In this document: in pieces, positions 46,300 to 55,274 of the stretch | How positions within the stretch are numbered: position 1 is the stretch's first letter | Layout: every line of letters starts with the position of its first letter | NCBI RefSeq assembly: GCF_001667145.1 | Contig: NZ_LZIF01000049.1 | Span: 46,856-110,855 of the forward strand | Direction: 5' to 3' | Source: Mycobacterium sp. 852002-51971_SCH5477799-a | GTDB lineage: Bacteria > Actinomycetota > Actinomycetes > Mycobacteriales > Mycobacteriaceae | Length of the DNA: 64,000 nucleotides | Made by a program: the position numbers and the translations under genes | The notes under the pieces: model-generated | The model's database searches: none | The model's input: the letters and a program-made list of their open reading frames with translations, nothing else | What the model was told of the DNA's origin: nothing

Positions 46300-47655
46300 T
46301 CAACCGGTGCGCCCCAACAGGTGACGCAGCGCCTGGTCGAGGCAGGGCTGGCGGAACCGATGCCCGGCGGCGACGAGCTTGGTCGGACCCACCCGCTGGC
46401 TCGCGGTCGCCAGCTCGCGAGCGCCCTGGCCGCCCAGCAGTAACCGCGGACCCAGCGACGGCACCGGCAACACCGCCGGCCGGTGCAACACCGCCGCCAG
46501 GGTAGCGGTGTACTCGTTGTTGCGAACCGGTTGCGGTGCAACGGCATTCACCGGACCCGACAACGTGGCGTCCCAGAGCGCGCGGTGATAGACGTCCACC
46601 AGGTCGTCGATCCCGATCCAGGACAGCCATTGCCGGCCGTCACCGAGGCGGCCACCCAGCCCGGCGGCGAACAGCGGACGCATCAGCTTCAACGTGCCGC
46701 CGGCGGGTGACTGCACGATGCCGGTCCGCACATGTACGACCCGCACCCCGGACTGCCGAGCGGGTGTGGTCGCCTCCTCCCAGTCGGTCACCACGTCGGC
46801 CAGAAAACCGTCGCCGCGATCGCTGTCCTCGGTGAGAGTTTCATCGCCCCGGTCGTATCCGTAGTAGCCGATCGCCGACGCCGAGATCAGCACGCTGGGC
46901 CGGGGCTCGCTGCCGCCCAGCAATTCGGCGAGCCGCCGAGTCGGGCCAATCCTGCTGTCCCGGATGGCTTGCCGGTGCTTATCGGTGAATCGGCCGGCGA
47001 TCGAGGCGCCCGCGAGGTGGATCACCGCGTCGATCCCGTCGAACAGCCCCGGGTCGGGATCGTCGGGGTTCCAGCGTCGCTCATCGCCATCGCGCGCGGA
47101 GTGGCGGACCAGCGCTATCACCCGATGCCCACCGGTGCGCAGGAACGCGGCCAATGCCGAACCGACCAGTCCCGAGGATCCGGTGATGGCGATCGTCACA
47201 GGCCGCAGCCCGTTCTCGGCGGCCAGCCGGTGGGCGGCCAAGTCGTCGGCCAGCTGCCGATGCCGGTAGTCGAACATGGGCCGCAACAGCGACCCGGGCA
47301 CCGGCGTGTCGACCCGGTCGATCACCCTGGTGCGATTGTCTCCGAGAGCTTCGAATTCATGAATGTGACGCCAGCGCACCGCAATTCGCGCGGGGAGCGC
47401 GGCCAGGCCGTCGCCGCCGATGGCGTCTACGAAACGCCGCGGCGGGTCATAGCCGTCGGGCTGGTGGACGGCGACCCAGCGCAGACCCCCGGGCAGCGCC
47501 AGCGTGGCCCGCCCGTCCTCGAGTGAGGTGGACTCGGTGACCAGTCGCATCGGCTGCCACGGCGGCGAAAGGCGGGCGAAGGCCCCCGGCCTGGCATGCC
47601 AATCGAAAACCTCGGTGATGGGAGCGTCCACAACACTCGAATAGTCAAGCCCCAT
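46300..47655 (-). CDS. SRPBCC plus TIGR01777-type epimerase fusion
   Basis: A two-domain protein of 451 residues. Residues 1-150 form an SRPBCC domain (MGLDYSSVVDAPITEVFDWH, ARLSPPWQPMRLVTES). From about residue 155 an atypical SDR follows with ITGSSGLVGSALAAFLRTGG, IHLAGASIAGRF and SASAIGYYGYDRGDE. This fusion is known in Actinobacteria. The start ATG at 47655 is set by the SRPBCC N-terminus. It lies 16 nt downstream of the glycosyltransferase gene on the same strand, so it may belong to that operon. The substrate is unknown. Confidence 0.87.
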   Translation of the reverse strand: MGLDYSSVVDAPITEVFDWHARPGAFARLSPPWQPMRLVTESTSLEDGRATLALPGGLRWVAVHQPDGYDPPRRFVDAIGGDGLAALPARIAVRWRHIHEFEALGDNRTRVIDRVDTPVPGSLLRPMFDYRHRQLADDLAAHRLAAENGLRPVTIAITGSSGLVGSALAAFLRTGGHRVIALVRHSARDGDERRWNPDDPDPGLFDGIDAVIHLAGASIAGRFTDKHRQAIRDSRIGPTRRLAELLGGSEPRPSVLISASAIGYYGYDRGDETLTEDSDRGDGFLADVVTDWEEATTPARQSGVRVVHVRTGIVQSPAGGTLKLMRPLFAAGLGGRLGDGRQWLSWIGIDDLVDVYHRALWDATLSGPVNAVAPQPVRNNEYTATLAAVLHRPAVLPVPSLGPRLLLGGQGARELATASQRVGPTKLVAAGHRFRQPCLDQALRHLLGRTG

Positions 47656-47671
47656 GCCTCGACGGTAGCGG

Positions 47672-48916
47672 CTACCGGTTCGGCAGGGCGTGTTCGATGA
47701 TGGGCAGCCGGGCATGCGGCTGCCGCACACCACGCTTGGCCGACAGATACACCTGCGCGGTCCTGTCGGCCACCGTGCGCCAATCGAAATCCGACGTGAG
47801 TCGTTCGCGTGCGGCGCGGGCGCGCCGCTGCGCGGCCCGCGGGTCGTCGAGCACGGTGCGCACCGCCGCGGCCAGTCGGGCCACGTCGCGAGGCGGGCAC
47901 GAGACACCGGTCTGACCGTTGATCACCGCCTCGCCCAGGCCGCCGATGTCCGACGTCACCAGCGGAGTGCCCGCCGCGGCCGCCTCCAGCGCCACGATTC
48001 CGAACGGCTCGTAGTGACTGGGCAGCACCGCGGCGTCGGCGCGATGCAGGACCGCCAGCAGCTCGGCATGATCGAGGTGCCCGACGAACCGGATCGCCTT
48101 GAGCACCCGGTGTTTACGGGCCCGCTCGATGAGCCAGCCCTGCTGGGTGCCCTCACCGGCGATGGTCAGCGTGGTGCCGGGGTGGCTGCGCCTGATCCGC
48201 GGCAGCGCGGCGATGACGTCGTGCACACCCTTCTCGTATTCGAGCCGGCCCAGGTAGAGCAGCTCGGCCGGCCCGGTGCGCGGGCGGCGCTCCGCAAACG
48301 GCCATCGTGCCGTCTCGATGCCGTTGCAGATCACCGTGATCTCGGCCAGGCCGGGACCGAACAGTTCGGTGATTTCGTCGGCCATCGACGCCGAACAGGT
48401 GATCAGCGAGTCGGATTCGCGCACCAGCCACGATTCGACCGCGTGCACCTGACGGCTGATCGCACCGCTGACCCAGCCGGAATGCCGACCGGCTTCGGTG
48501 GCGTGGATCGTGGAAACGATTGGCGCATCGTAAAACTGGGCGAGTGCTATCGCCGGGTGGGCCACCAGCCAGTCGTGGGCGTGCACGACGTCCGGCCGCC
48601 AGGCGCGGTTGGTCCCCGGCTTCGTCAGGGGCAGACCGGCGCGGATCATGGAGTGGCCCATCGCGAGCGTCCACGCCATCATGTCGGTGCCGAAAGAGAA
48701 TTCGTGCGGGTCCTGGGCGGCCGCGATCACCCGGACACCCTCGCTGATGTGGTCGGACGACGGATGGCTGCGGGGATCGGTTCCGGTGGGACGCCGCGAC
48801 AGCACGACGACGTCGTGGCCGGCGGCGGCCAGCGCGGTCGACAGATGGTGCACGTGCCGGCCGAGCCCGCCGATCACCACCGGCGGGTATTCCCACGACA
48901 CCATCAGGATTTTCAC
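47672..48916 (-). CDS. Alpha-1,4-glucosyltransferase of the GT4/GT-B type (Rv3032-like)
   Basis: A 414-residue glycosyltransferase, the same length as Rv3032. It starts MKILMVSWEYPPVVIGGLGR (GTG at 48916). It carries VHAHDWLVAHPA and the nucleotide-sugar motif HYEPFGIVALEAAAAGTPLV with the paired Glu. Rv3032 elongates 6-O-methylglucose lipopolysaccharide and contributes to glycogen or capsular glucan. It lies 13 nt after the GH57 gene in the operon Rv3030-Rv3031-Rv3032. Confidence 0.92.
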   Translation of the reverse strand: MKILMVSWEYPPVVIGGLGRHVHHLSTALAAAGHDVVVLSRRPTGTDPRSHPSSDHISEGVRVIAAAQDPHEFSFGTDMMAWTLAMGHSMIRAGLPLTKPGTNRAWRPDVVHAHDWLVAHPAIALAQFYDAPIVSTIHATEAGRHSGWVSGAISRQVHAVESWLVRESDSLITCSASMADEITELFGPGLAEITVICNGIETARWPFAERRPRTGPAELLYLGRLEYEKGVHDVIAALPRIRRSHPGTTLTIAGEGTQQGWLIERARKHRVLKAIRFVGHLDHAELLAVLHRADAAVLPSHYEPFGIVALEAAAAGTPLVTSDIGGLGEAVINGQTGVSCPPRDVARLAAAVRTVLDDPRAAQRRARAARERLTSDFDWRTVADRTAQVYLSAKRGVRQPHARLPIIEHALPNR

Positions 48917-48929
48917 GCCGCCGCCCGCC

Positions 48930-50510
48930 TCATCGGGGCAACCTGCGGGCATCAAGGGCGCCGAACAGGCCGTCGGCGCGGTTCCATCCCTCCGCCAGCC
49001 GCTGCGCGGTCTCGCGCCGCCCCGATGCGAGCGCGTCGGCGATCTCGCGGGTGGCGTGGGCATGCAGGTGGGCGCGGTAGCGGGCGTAGTCGGAGGCCGA
49101 ATCCTTGCTCACCATGAAAGGCCAGTCGCTGGAGACGGTGAGCAGCGTTTCGCGCAGGATCTGGTCGGCGACGTGGTCGCGGGGGACGGGTCCGTCCAGC
49201 GACGCCGTCTGGGACAGCGCCTTGTCGACGGTGCTCAGAGCCATGTCGACCACTTCGCTGTTCAGCGCGACCAGATCGGCGACCTGGTCGCCGGCCCAGA
49301 CCTGCCAGTCCTTGCCCGAGCCCCACGAGCTGGGCGGCAGCTCCACCGGCTCGCCGACGAAGCCGTCGGCGAGGGCGTCGTTGAGCGTGCCCACCCGGAC
49401 GCCGGCCTCGGGCAGCGCCCGCAGCACCCGCTCCAGCCACGTCGGACCCTCGTACCACCAGTGGCCGAACAGCTCGGTGTCGAAGGCGGCGACCACATGA
49501 GCCGGTCGCCCGATGCGGTCGGACTCCGAGAGCAGGCGGTTGCGGACCACGTCGACAAAGTCGGCGACGTGGATGTCGACCGCGTGGTCGGCGCGCTCGG
49601 GGTCGTAGGGCGCCTTGTCCTGCGAGGACACGTTGCGGCCCGTCACCCTGGCCGGCTTGAGGCCCGTCAGGTGGTCATAGGTGTGGAAGTCGCGATACGC
49701 GGCGTGCCCGGGATAGCCGGATTTCGGTGACCACACCCGGTAGCTGACCTGTAGGTCGCGCCCGAACGCGACCACATCGGTGTCGCCGACGGGCCGGCCC
49801 AGCGCCGTGTCGCCGTGCAGCGACGGGCCGTCGACCATGAAATGGGTGACGCCCGCGGCGGAATAGTCGTGCTCCATGCCGGGCGCGTAGGCGCATTCGG
49901 GCGCCCAGATCCCGCCCGGGCGGTGGCTGAGGCGGGCTTGCGCGTCGGCCAGACCCTCGCGCAGTGCGAACTCACGCAGCCGCGGCGCCAGCAGCGGTTG
50001 GAACGGATGGGCCAGCGGGCCGCCGAGCAGCTCAACCGTGCCGGCATCGAGCAGGTTGCGCAGCAGCGGGCTGCCGCCGTGCCGCCACAGCGTGGCGAAG
50101 TCGTCCAGCGCCCGCTGCGCCTCGGCGGATTCGCGAATCCCCAAGGCGCGCAATGCTTCCGGTGTGCATGACTGGTAGCTGACTGACTTCGAGCGGGGCG
50201 CGGACCGCACGCTGGTGGCCTCCAGCCCGCGCAGTCGCCAGTTGGCCAGCCAGTGATGCATGCCGTCCAGGCAGTACGGGTCGTCGAGTTGGGCGTTCAC
50301 CACCGGCGTCACGCCCAGCGTGAGCACGCCCCGCCGCTCTTCGCCGGCCAAGGTGTTCAGCACGCGCATCAGCGGCAGGTACGCCGCCGCCCAGGATTGA
50401 TACAGCCATTCCTCGCCGACCGGCCAGCGGCCGTGGTGGGCGAGCCAGGGCAGGTGGGTGTGCAAAACCAGGGTGAAGAGGCCGGGAACCCGGTTCTGCG
50501 GTGTACTCAC
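48930..50510 (-). CDS. GH57-family alpha-glucan branching enzyme-like protein (Rv3031-like)
   Basis: A 526-residue glycoside hydrolase family 57 protein, the length of Rv3031. The N-terminal motif is TLVLHTHLPWLAHHGRWPVG. The likely nucleophile Glu is in GIWAPECAYAPG and the acid Asp in VAAFDTELFGHWWYEG. GH57 branching enzymes form alpha-1,6 branches. In the methylglucose lipopolysaccharide locus this would set the branch near the reducing end. The GTG at 50510 overlaps the Rv3030-like stop by 4 nt. Confidence 0.93.
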   Translation of the reverse strand: MSTPQNRVPGLFTLVLHTHLPWLAHHGRWPVGEEWLYQSWAAAYLPLMRVLNTLAGEERRGVLTLGVTPVVNAQLDDPYCLDGMHHWLANWRLRGLEATSVRSAPRSKSVSYQSCTPEALRALGIRESAEAQRALDDFATLWRHGGSPLLRNLLDAGTVELLGGPLAHPFQPLLAPRLREFALREGLADAQARLSHRPGGIWAPECAYAPGMEHDYSAAGVTHFMVDGPSLHGDTALGRPVGDTDVVAFGRDLQVSYRVWSPKSGYPGHAAYRDFHTYDHLTGLKPARVTGRNVSSQDKAPYDPERADHAVDIHVADFVDVVRNRLLSESDRIGRPAHVVAAFDTELFGHWWYEGPTWLERVLRALPEAGVRVGTLNDALADGFVGEPVELPPSSWGSGKDWQVWAGDQVADLVALNSEVVDMALSTVDKALSQTASLDGPVPRDHVADQILRETLLTVSSDWPFMVSKDSASDYARYRAHLHAHATREIADALASGRRETAQRLAEGWNRADGLFGALDARRLPR

Positions 50511-51331
50511 GGGGCTACCGCGATCGCGATCAGGTCGAGGCTGTCGTCGATGTGGTGGCCGGTGTCCGCACCCGCGTCGGCCTCGACCAGCTCGAAATCC
50601 TCGATGGTGACGGTGGCGACGTCGGCCGCCAGCTCGGGCGGCCACGGTGCGTCGGCCATCGCGCGCGCGATCTGGGCATCGATGATCGAGCCGCCGTGCC
50701 GGGCGTCCATTTCGCGAAGCCTCGGGCCGTGGAACAGGCCGCTGATCGACACGTGGGTGAAGCCGCCGTCGATGAGCAGCCGGGTCAGTTCGGCGGCGTT
50801 GAGTTCCCGGGTGTGGAAGGGGTTGATCGGGGTGTCGCGACCCGGCGAGAAGGTGACTCGGTTGGGCGTGGACATCATCACGAGCCCCGACGGGCGCAGC
50901 ACCCGGGCGCACTCGACGACGAACTGTGTTTGGTCCCACAGATGTTCGATCACCTGGAAGTTGACCACAACGTCCACTGACGAATCGGGTAGCGGCAGCC
51001 GCGCGAGGTTCGCCCGCATGACGTCCACCCGCGGGTAGCGGCTGCGGACATGGGCCACCGCGGCCTCGTCGTAATCCACCGCGACGACGCGGCGGGCGAC
51101 ATCGGCGATCAGATCGGCGCCGTAACCCTCCCCGCACCCGGCCTCGAGTACGTCGGCGCCCGCGCAACGCTCGGCAAGCCGCTGGTAGACGACTTCGTGG
51201 CGGCGAAACCAGTAGTTCTCGATGGCCAAATCCGGGATGGTGCGCTCGCCCGTCAACATCATCACGGCATCACCCGCCGAGGCGGTGTGGCCGGGGGGGT
51301 GCTGCGGGACGTCGGGGACCGGTGCGCTCAT
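50507..51331 (-). CDS. SAM-dependent methyltransferase (Rv3030-like)
   Basis: A class I methyltransferase of 274 residues. Motif I is ADVLEAGCGEGYGADLIADV, followed by VVAVDYDEAAVAHVRSRYP and VVVNFQVIEHLWDQ. LRPSGLVMMSTPNRVTFSPG is the later motif. Rv3030 is implicated in methylation of 6-O-methylglucose lipopolysaccharides. It opens the operon with the GH57 and glycosyltransferase genes. The divergent neighbour is fixA, with a 228-bp gap. Confidence 0.9.
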   Translation of the reverse strand: MSAPVPDVPQHPPGHTASAGDAVMMLTGERTIPDLAIENYWFRRHEVVYQRLAERCAGADVLEAGCGEGYGADLIADVARRVVAVDYDEAAVAHVRSRYPRVDVMRANLARLPLPDSSVDVVVNFQVIEHLWDQTQFVVECARVLRPSGLVMMSTPNRVTFSPGRDTPINPFHTRELNAAELTRLLIDGGFTHVSISGLFHGPRLREMDARHGGSIIDAQIARAMADAPWPPELAADVATVTIEDFELVEADAGADTGHHIDDSLDLIAIAVAP

Positions 51332-51460
51332 TGCATAGGCAGGCTAACGCGAAGTGTCGGATTCGCGAACCGGGGAACTGAGCCCCCGCTCCTCAGGCGG
51401 CGGACGGGCTGCGAGAACGTGCACTACGACCAGCTATGGTGTGAATGCATACCGCACAAA

Positions 51461-51476
51461 GTTACCGGGTAGTAAC
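51461..51476. promoter_or_regulatory. Inverted repeat upstream of fixA
   Basis: GTTAC-CGGGTA-GTAAC lies 84 nt before the fixA start in the divergent Rv3030/fixA gap. Arm length is only 5 bp, but the TTAC/GTAA pattern is typical of TetR operators of lipid-metabolism genes. Confidence 0.35.
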
Positions 51477-51559
51477 ACGGCCGTGCGTTGCGAAAAACGC
51501 GTACCGAGGTTTCGCAGTCGATTGCTGCGAGCCCCCTTCGAGGAGGACGAACCACACTC

Positions 51560-52351
51560 ATGACGAACATCGTGGTCCTGATCAAGCAGGTCCCAGACAC
51601 CTGGTCGGAGCGCAAGCTATCTGACGGCGATTACACGTTGGACCGTGAGGCCGCCGACGCGGTGCTGGACGAGATCAACGAGCGCGCGGTGGAAGAGGCG
51701 CTGCAGATCCGCGAGCGCGAGGGCGGCCAAGGCTCGGTGACCGTGCTGACCGCGGGCCCCGAGCGCGCCACCGAGGCGATCCGCAAGGCGCTGTCGATGG
51801 GCGCCGACAAGGCCGTTCACCTCAAGGACGACGGCCTGCACGGCTCCGACGTTGTGCAGACCGGCTGGGCCCTGGCGCGTGCGCTGGGCACCATCGAGGG
51901 CACCGAGCTGGTCATCGCCGGCAACGAAGCCACCGACGGGACCGGCGGCGCGGTGCCGGCCGTTATCGCCGAGTACCTGGGCCTGCCGCAGCTGACCCAC
52001 GTGCGCAAGCTTTCCATCGAGGGCGACAAGATCACCGGCGAGCGGGAAACCGACGAGGGCGTGTTCACGCTCGAGGCCACCCTGCCCGCGGTGGTCAGCG
52101 TCACCGAGAAGATCAACGAGCCGCGCTTCCCCTCCTTCAAGGGCATCATGGCCGCCAAGAAGAAAGAGGTCACGGTGCTGACCCTGGCGGAGATCGGGGT
52201 CGAGAGCGACGAGGTCGGGCTGGAAAACGCCGGATCGACCGTGCTGTCGTCGACGCCCAAGCCGCCGAAGACCGCGGGCGAGAAGGTAACCGACGAGGGC
52301 GAGGGCGGTAACGACGTCGCCAAGTACCTGGTTGCCCAGAAGATCATCTGA
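51560..52351 (+). CDS. fixA: Electron transfer flavoprotein beta subunit
   Basis: The beta subunit (EtfB) that accepts electrons from acyl-CoA dehydrogenases, 263 residues. It begins MTNIVVLIKQVPDTW. ADAVLDEINERAVEEALQIR and VIAGNEATDGTGGAVPAVIA are nucleotide-binding landmarks, and PRFPSFKGIMAAKKKE is the partner-recognition region. The ATG at 51560 follows AGGAGG. It forms the fixAB operon with the alpha subunit, 29 nt downstream. Confidence 0.95.
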   Translation: MTNIVVLIKQVPDTWSERKLSDGDYTLDREAADAVLDEINERAVEEALQIREREGGQGSVTVLTAGPERATEAIRKALSMGADKAVHLKDDGLHGSDVVQTGWALARALGTIEGTELVIAGNEATDGTGGAVPAVIAEYLGLPQLTHVRKLSIEGDKITGERETDEGVFTLEATLPAVVSVTEKINEPRFPSFKGIMAAKKKEVTVLTLAEIGVESDEVGLENAGSTVLSSTPKPPKTAGEKVTDEGEGGNDVAKYLVAQKII

Positions 52352-52380
52352 CCGAGTAGACGAGAAGAGCGAAATAACCC

Positions 52381-53337
52381 ATGGCTGAAGTACTGGTGCT
52401 CGTCGAGCACGCAGAAGGTGCGCTGAAGAAGGTCACCTCCGAACTGATCACCGCCGCCCGCGCGCTGGGCGAGCCCGCCGCCGTCGTGGTCGGCGCTCCC
52501 GGGACCGCCGCGCCCTTGGTCGACGGGCTCAAGGAGGCCGGCGCCGCGAAAATCTACGTCGCCGAGTCCGACGACGTCGACAAATACCTGATCACCCCCG
52601 TGGTCGACGTGCTGGCCTCGCTCGCCGAGTCCAACTCGCCCGCCGCGGTGATCCTGTCGGCCAACGCCGACGGCAAGGAGATCGCCGGCCGGCTCGCGGC
52701 CCGGATCGGATCCGGCCTGCTGGTCGACGTGATCGAGGTCAAGGAAGGCAACAAGGCGACCTACTCCATCTTCGGTGGCGCGTTCACCGTGGAGGCGCAG
52801 GCCAACGGCGACACTCCGGTGATCACCGTGCGCGCCGGCGCGGTCGACGCCGAACCGCAGGCCGGCGCCGGCGAAGAGGTCGAGGTTGAGGTCCCGGCCC
52901 AGGCCGAGAACGCCACCAAGGTCACCGCCCGCGAGCCCGCGGTCGCCGGTGACCGCCCGGAACTGACCGAGGCCACCATCGTCGTCTCCGGTGGTCGCGG
53001 TGTCGGCAGCGCGGAGAACTTCAGCGTCGTCGAGGAGCTGGCCGATTCGCTGGGTGCGGCCGTCGGTGCGTCGCGCGCCGCCGTCGACTCCGGCTACTAC
53101 CCGGGCCAGTTCCAGGTGGGCCAGACCGGTAAGACCGTCTCGCCGCAGCTCTATATCGCCCTGGGCATCTCGGGTGCCATCCAGCACCGCGCGGGCATGC
53201 AGACGTCCAAGACGATCATCGCGGTCAACAAGGACGAAGAGGCGCCCATCTTCGAGATCGCCGACTACGGCGTGGTGGGTGACCTGTTCAAGGTCGCTCC
53301 GCAGCTGACCGAGGCGATCAAGACGCGCAAGGGCTGA
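52381..53337 (+). CDS. fixB: Electron transfer flavoprotein alpha subunit
   Basis: The alpha subunit (EtfA) carrying the FAD, 318 residues. The N-terminal domain starts [13 protein letters not shown]. The C-terminal FAD domain has [40 protein letters not shown] and [13 protein letters not shown]. Together with FixA it passes electrons from fatty-acid oxidation toward the respiratory chain. A strong hairpin follows the gene. Confidence 0.96.
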   Translation: MAEVLVLVEHAEGALKKVTSELITAARALGEPAAVVVGAPGTAAPLVDGLKEAGAAKIYVAESDDVDKYLITPVVDVLASLAESNSPAAVILSANADGKEIAGRLAARIGSGLLVDVIEVKEGNKATYSIFGGAFTVEAQANGDTPVITVRAGAVDAEPQAGAGEEVEVEVPAQAENATKVTAREPAVAGDRPELTEATIVVSGGRGVGSAENFSVVEELADSLGAAVGASRAAVDSGYYPGQFQVGQTGKTVSPQLYIALGISGAIQHRAGMQTSKTIIAVNKDEEAPIFEIADYGVVGDLFKVAPQLTEAIKTRKG

Positions 53338-53353
53338 GTCTCTCGGCCGCACA

Positions 53354-53383
53354 GCCCCCGGCACCTCGGTGCCGGGGGCTTTT
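53354..53383 (+). terminator. Intrinsic terminator after fixB
   Basis: A perfect 11-bp GC stem (GCCCCCGGCAC / GTGCCGGGGGC) with a CTCG loop is followed by TTTT, 17 nt after the fixB stop codon. Confidence 0.8.
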
Positions 53384-53544
53384 GCGTCGGACAAGTCATA
53401 CCGGCGCCGTGTCCGCGCAATGCACCGAACTTCAGATCCTGCGTCGCACCCTGGCCCTCTTACGCACGATTCGTCATCTGACGTGCACCGACACGTCATA
53501 GCGGCGATGCCGACTAGCTCATCGACTACGCCACGTTGGGGTTC

Positions 53545-54399
53545 ATGAGCATTGCTTCAGTCCTCATACCCAGCGAAAAGCCCACCGGTACGGCCACCAG
53601 CTCGGTGGCCGCACCCCGCTACTCCCTGTTGTTGTCCACCGACCCCGGCATGATCGAGGCGGCGCAGCGACTCCGGTACGACGTGTTCACCAGCACGCCG
53701 GGCTTCGCACTGCCGGCGACCGATCGGGATGGTCGGGACCCCGACAGATTCGACGAGTTCTGTGACCACCTGCTGGTGCGCGACGACGACACCGGTGAGC
53801 TAGTCGGTTGCTACCGCATGCTGGCGCCGGCGGGGGCCATCGCGGCCGGAGGGCTCTACACCGCCACCGAGTTCGACATCCGCGCGCTCGACCCACTGCG
53901 GCCGTCGCTGGTGGAGATGGGACGCGCCGTGGTGCGCGACGGGCATCGTAACGGCGGCGTCGTGCTGTTGATGTGGGCGGGCATCCTGGCCTACCTGGAC
54001 CGCTACGGCTACGACTACGTGACCGGGTGCGTGTCGGTGCCCATCGGCGGCGAACCCGACCTGCCGCCGGGCAGTCAACTGCGCGGCGTCCGCGACTTCA
54101 TCCTCAGCCGGCACGGGGCGCCGCCGGAACACCGGGTGTACCCGCACCGACCGGTGGTCGTGGACGGGAAGGGCATCGACGACATCGCGCCGCCCGCGCG
54201 ACCCGCGGTGCCGGCGCTGATGCGCGGTTACCTGCGGCTGGGCGCCCGGGTATGCGGCGAACCGGCGCATGACCCGGACTTCGGCGTCGGCGATTTCTGC
54301 GTCCTGCTGGGCAAAGCGCACGCCGACAACCGCTATCTGAAGCGACTCCGATCGGTGTCCGTCGCCGCCGAGATGCGATCGGCGGGCGGCCGGCGATGA
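53545..54399 (+). CDS. OlsB-like GNAT N-acyltransferase (Rv3027c-like)
   Basis: A GNAT-fold protein of 284 residues in the COG3176/OlsB group. Landmarks are MIEAAQRLRYDVFTSTPGFA, DRFDEFCDHLLVRDD, GELVGCYRMLAP, GLYTATEFDIRAL and VEMGRAVVRDGHRNGGVVLL. OlsB proteins attach a 3-hydroxyacyl chain to ornithine. The ATG at 53545 is preferred over a TTG at 53536. The next gene, overlapping by 4 nt, encodes a second acyltransferase, as in ornithine-lipid pathways. Confidence 0.82.
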   Translation: MSIASVLIPSEKPTGTATSSVAAPRYSLLLSTDPGMIEAAQRLRYDVFTSTPGFALPATDRDGRDPDRFDEFCDHLLVRDDDTGELVGCYRMLAPAGAIAAGGLYTATEFDIRALDPLRPSLVEMGRAVVRDGHRNGGVVLLMWAGILAYLDRYGYDYVTGCVSVPIGGEPDLPPGSQLRGVRDFILSRHGAPPEHRVYPHRPVVVDGKGIDDIAPPARPAVPALMRGYLRLGARVCGEPAHDPDFGVGDFCVLLGKAHADNRYLKRLRSVSVAAEMRSAGGRR

Positions 54400-55241
54400 A
54401 CGCCCCCGCGGGCACCGGGCACCCGTGGCTTCCGCGCGCATCGTGCGATGCACGCTGCGTGGTTGCGAGCGACGTACTGACGTCGCGGCCGCTCCCGGGG
54501 GCCCTGCGGATGGCCCTTCGCCTGACGCTGGCGCTGCTGCTGGCACCGGGGCTGGCGTTGCTGGCGGTGCCGCTGCCGGGCCGGACCCGCGTTCAGCGCA
54601 TCTATTGCAGGTTGGTGCTGGGCTGCCTGGGAGTCCGAATCACCGTGACGGGCAACCCGATTCGCAACCTGAGCGGTGTATTGGTGGTGAGCCCGCACAT
54701 GTCCTGGGTCGATGTCTTCGCCATCGGGTCGGTGCTGCCCGGATCGTTCGTCGCGCGCGCCGACATGTTCACCGGCCCGGCGACCGGGATCGTGGCCCGC
54801 TTCCTCAAGATCATCCCGATCGAGCGGTCCAGTCTGCGCCGCCTGCCCGGTGTGGTGGACGCCGTCGCCCGCCGGCTGCGCGCCGGACAGACAGTGGTGG
54901 CGTTCCCGGAGGGCACCACCTGGTGTGGTCGGGACCGTGGCGGCTTCTACCCGGCGATGTTTCAGGCCGCCATCGACGCTGGCCGTCCGGTGCAGCCGCT
55001 GCGGCTGACCTACCACCACGTCGACGGCAGCCCCTCGACGGTGCCCGCATTTGTCGGCGATGAGACCCTGCTGAGCTCGATCCGGCGGCTGCTCGTCGTG
55101 CCGCGCACGCTGGCAAGGGTGCACGTCGAGGCTCTCCAGCTTCCGGGGACAGATCGGCGCGCCCTGGCCGGCCGGTGCCAATCCGCGGTGGGCGCCGGCA
55201 CCGCCCGGCGCGCTGGTCACGGGCACGTGCTGGTGGCCTGA
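54396..55241 (+). CDS. PlsC/OlsA-like O-acyltransferase (Rv3026c-like)
   Basis: A membrane-associated acyltransferase of 281 residues. The H-x4-D motif is in VVSPHMSWVDVFAIGS. The substrate-phosphate motif FPEGTTW is in VVAFPEGTTWCGRDRGG. An N-terminal hydrophobic segment (ALRLTLALLLAPGLALLAVP) anchors it. It overlaps the OlsB-like gene by ATGA. The pair could make an acyloxyacyl amino-acid lipid. A simpler lysophosphatidic-acid role is the alternative. Confidence 0.85.
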   Translation: MNAPAGTGHPWLPRASCDARCVVASDVLTSRPLPGALRMALRLTLALLLAPGLALLAVPLPGRTRVQRIYCRLVLGCLGVRITVTGNPIRNLSGVLVVSPHMSWVDVFAIGSVLPGSFVARADMFTGPATGIVARFLKIIPIERSSLRRLPGVVDAVARRLRAGQTVVAFPEGTTWCGRDRGGFYPAMFQAAIDAGRPVQPLRLTYHHVDGSPSTVPAFVGDETLLSSIRRLLVVPRTLARVHVEALQLPGTDRRALAGRCQSAVGAGTARRAGHGHVLVA

Positions 55242-55274
55242 GCAAACCGGCGGGCCGGTATCGTGGGTCGCGTC

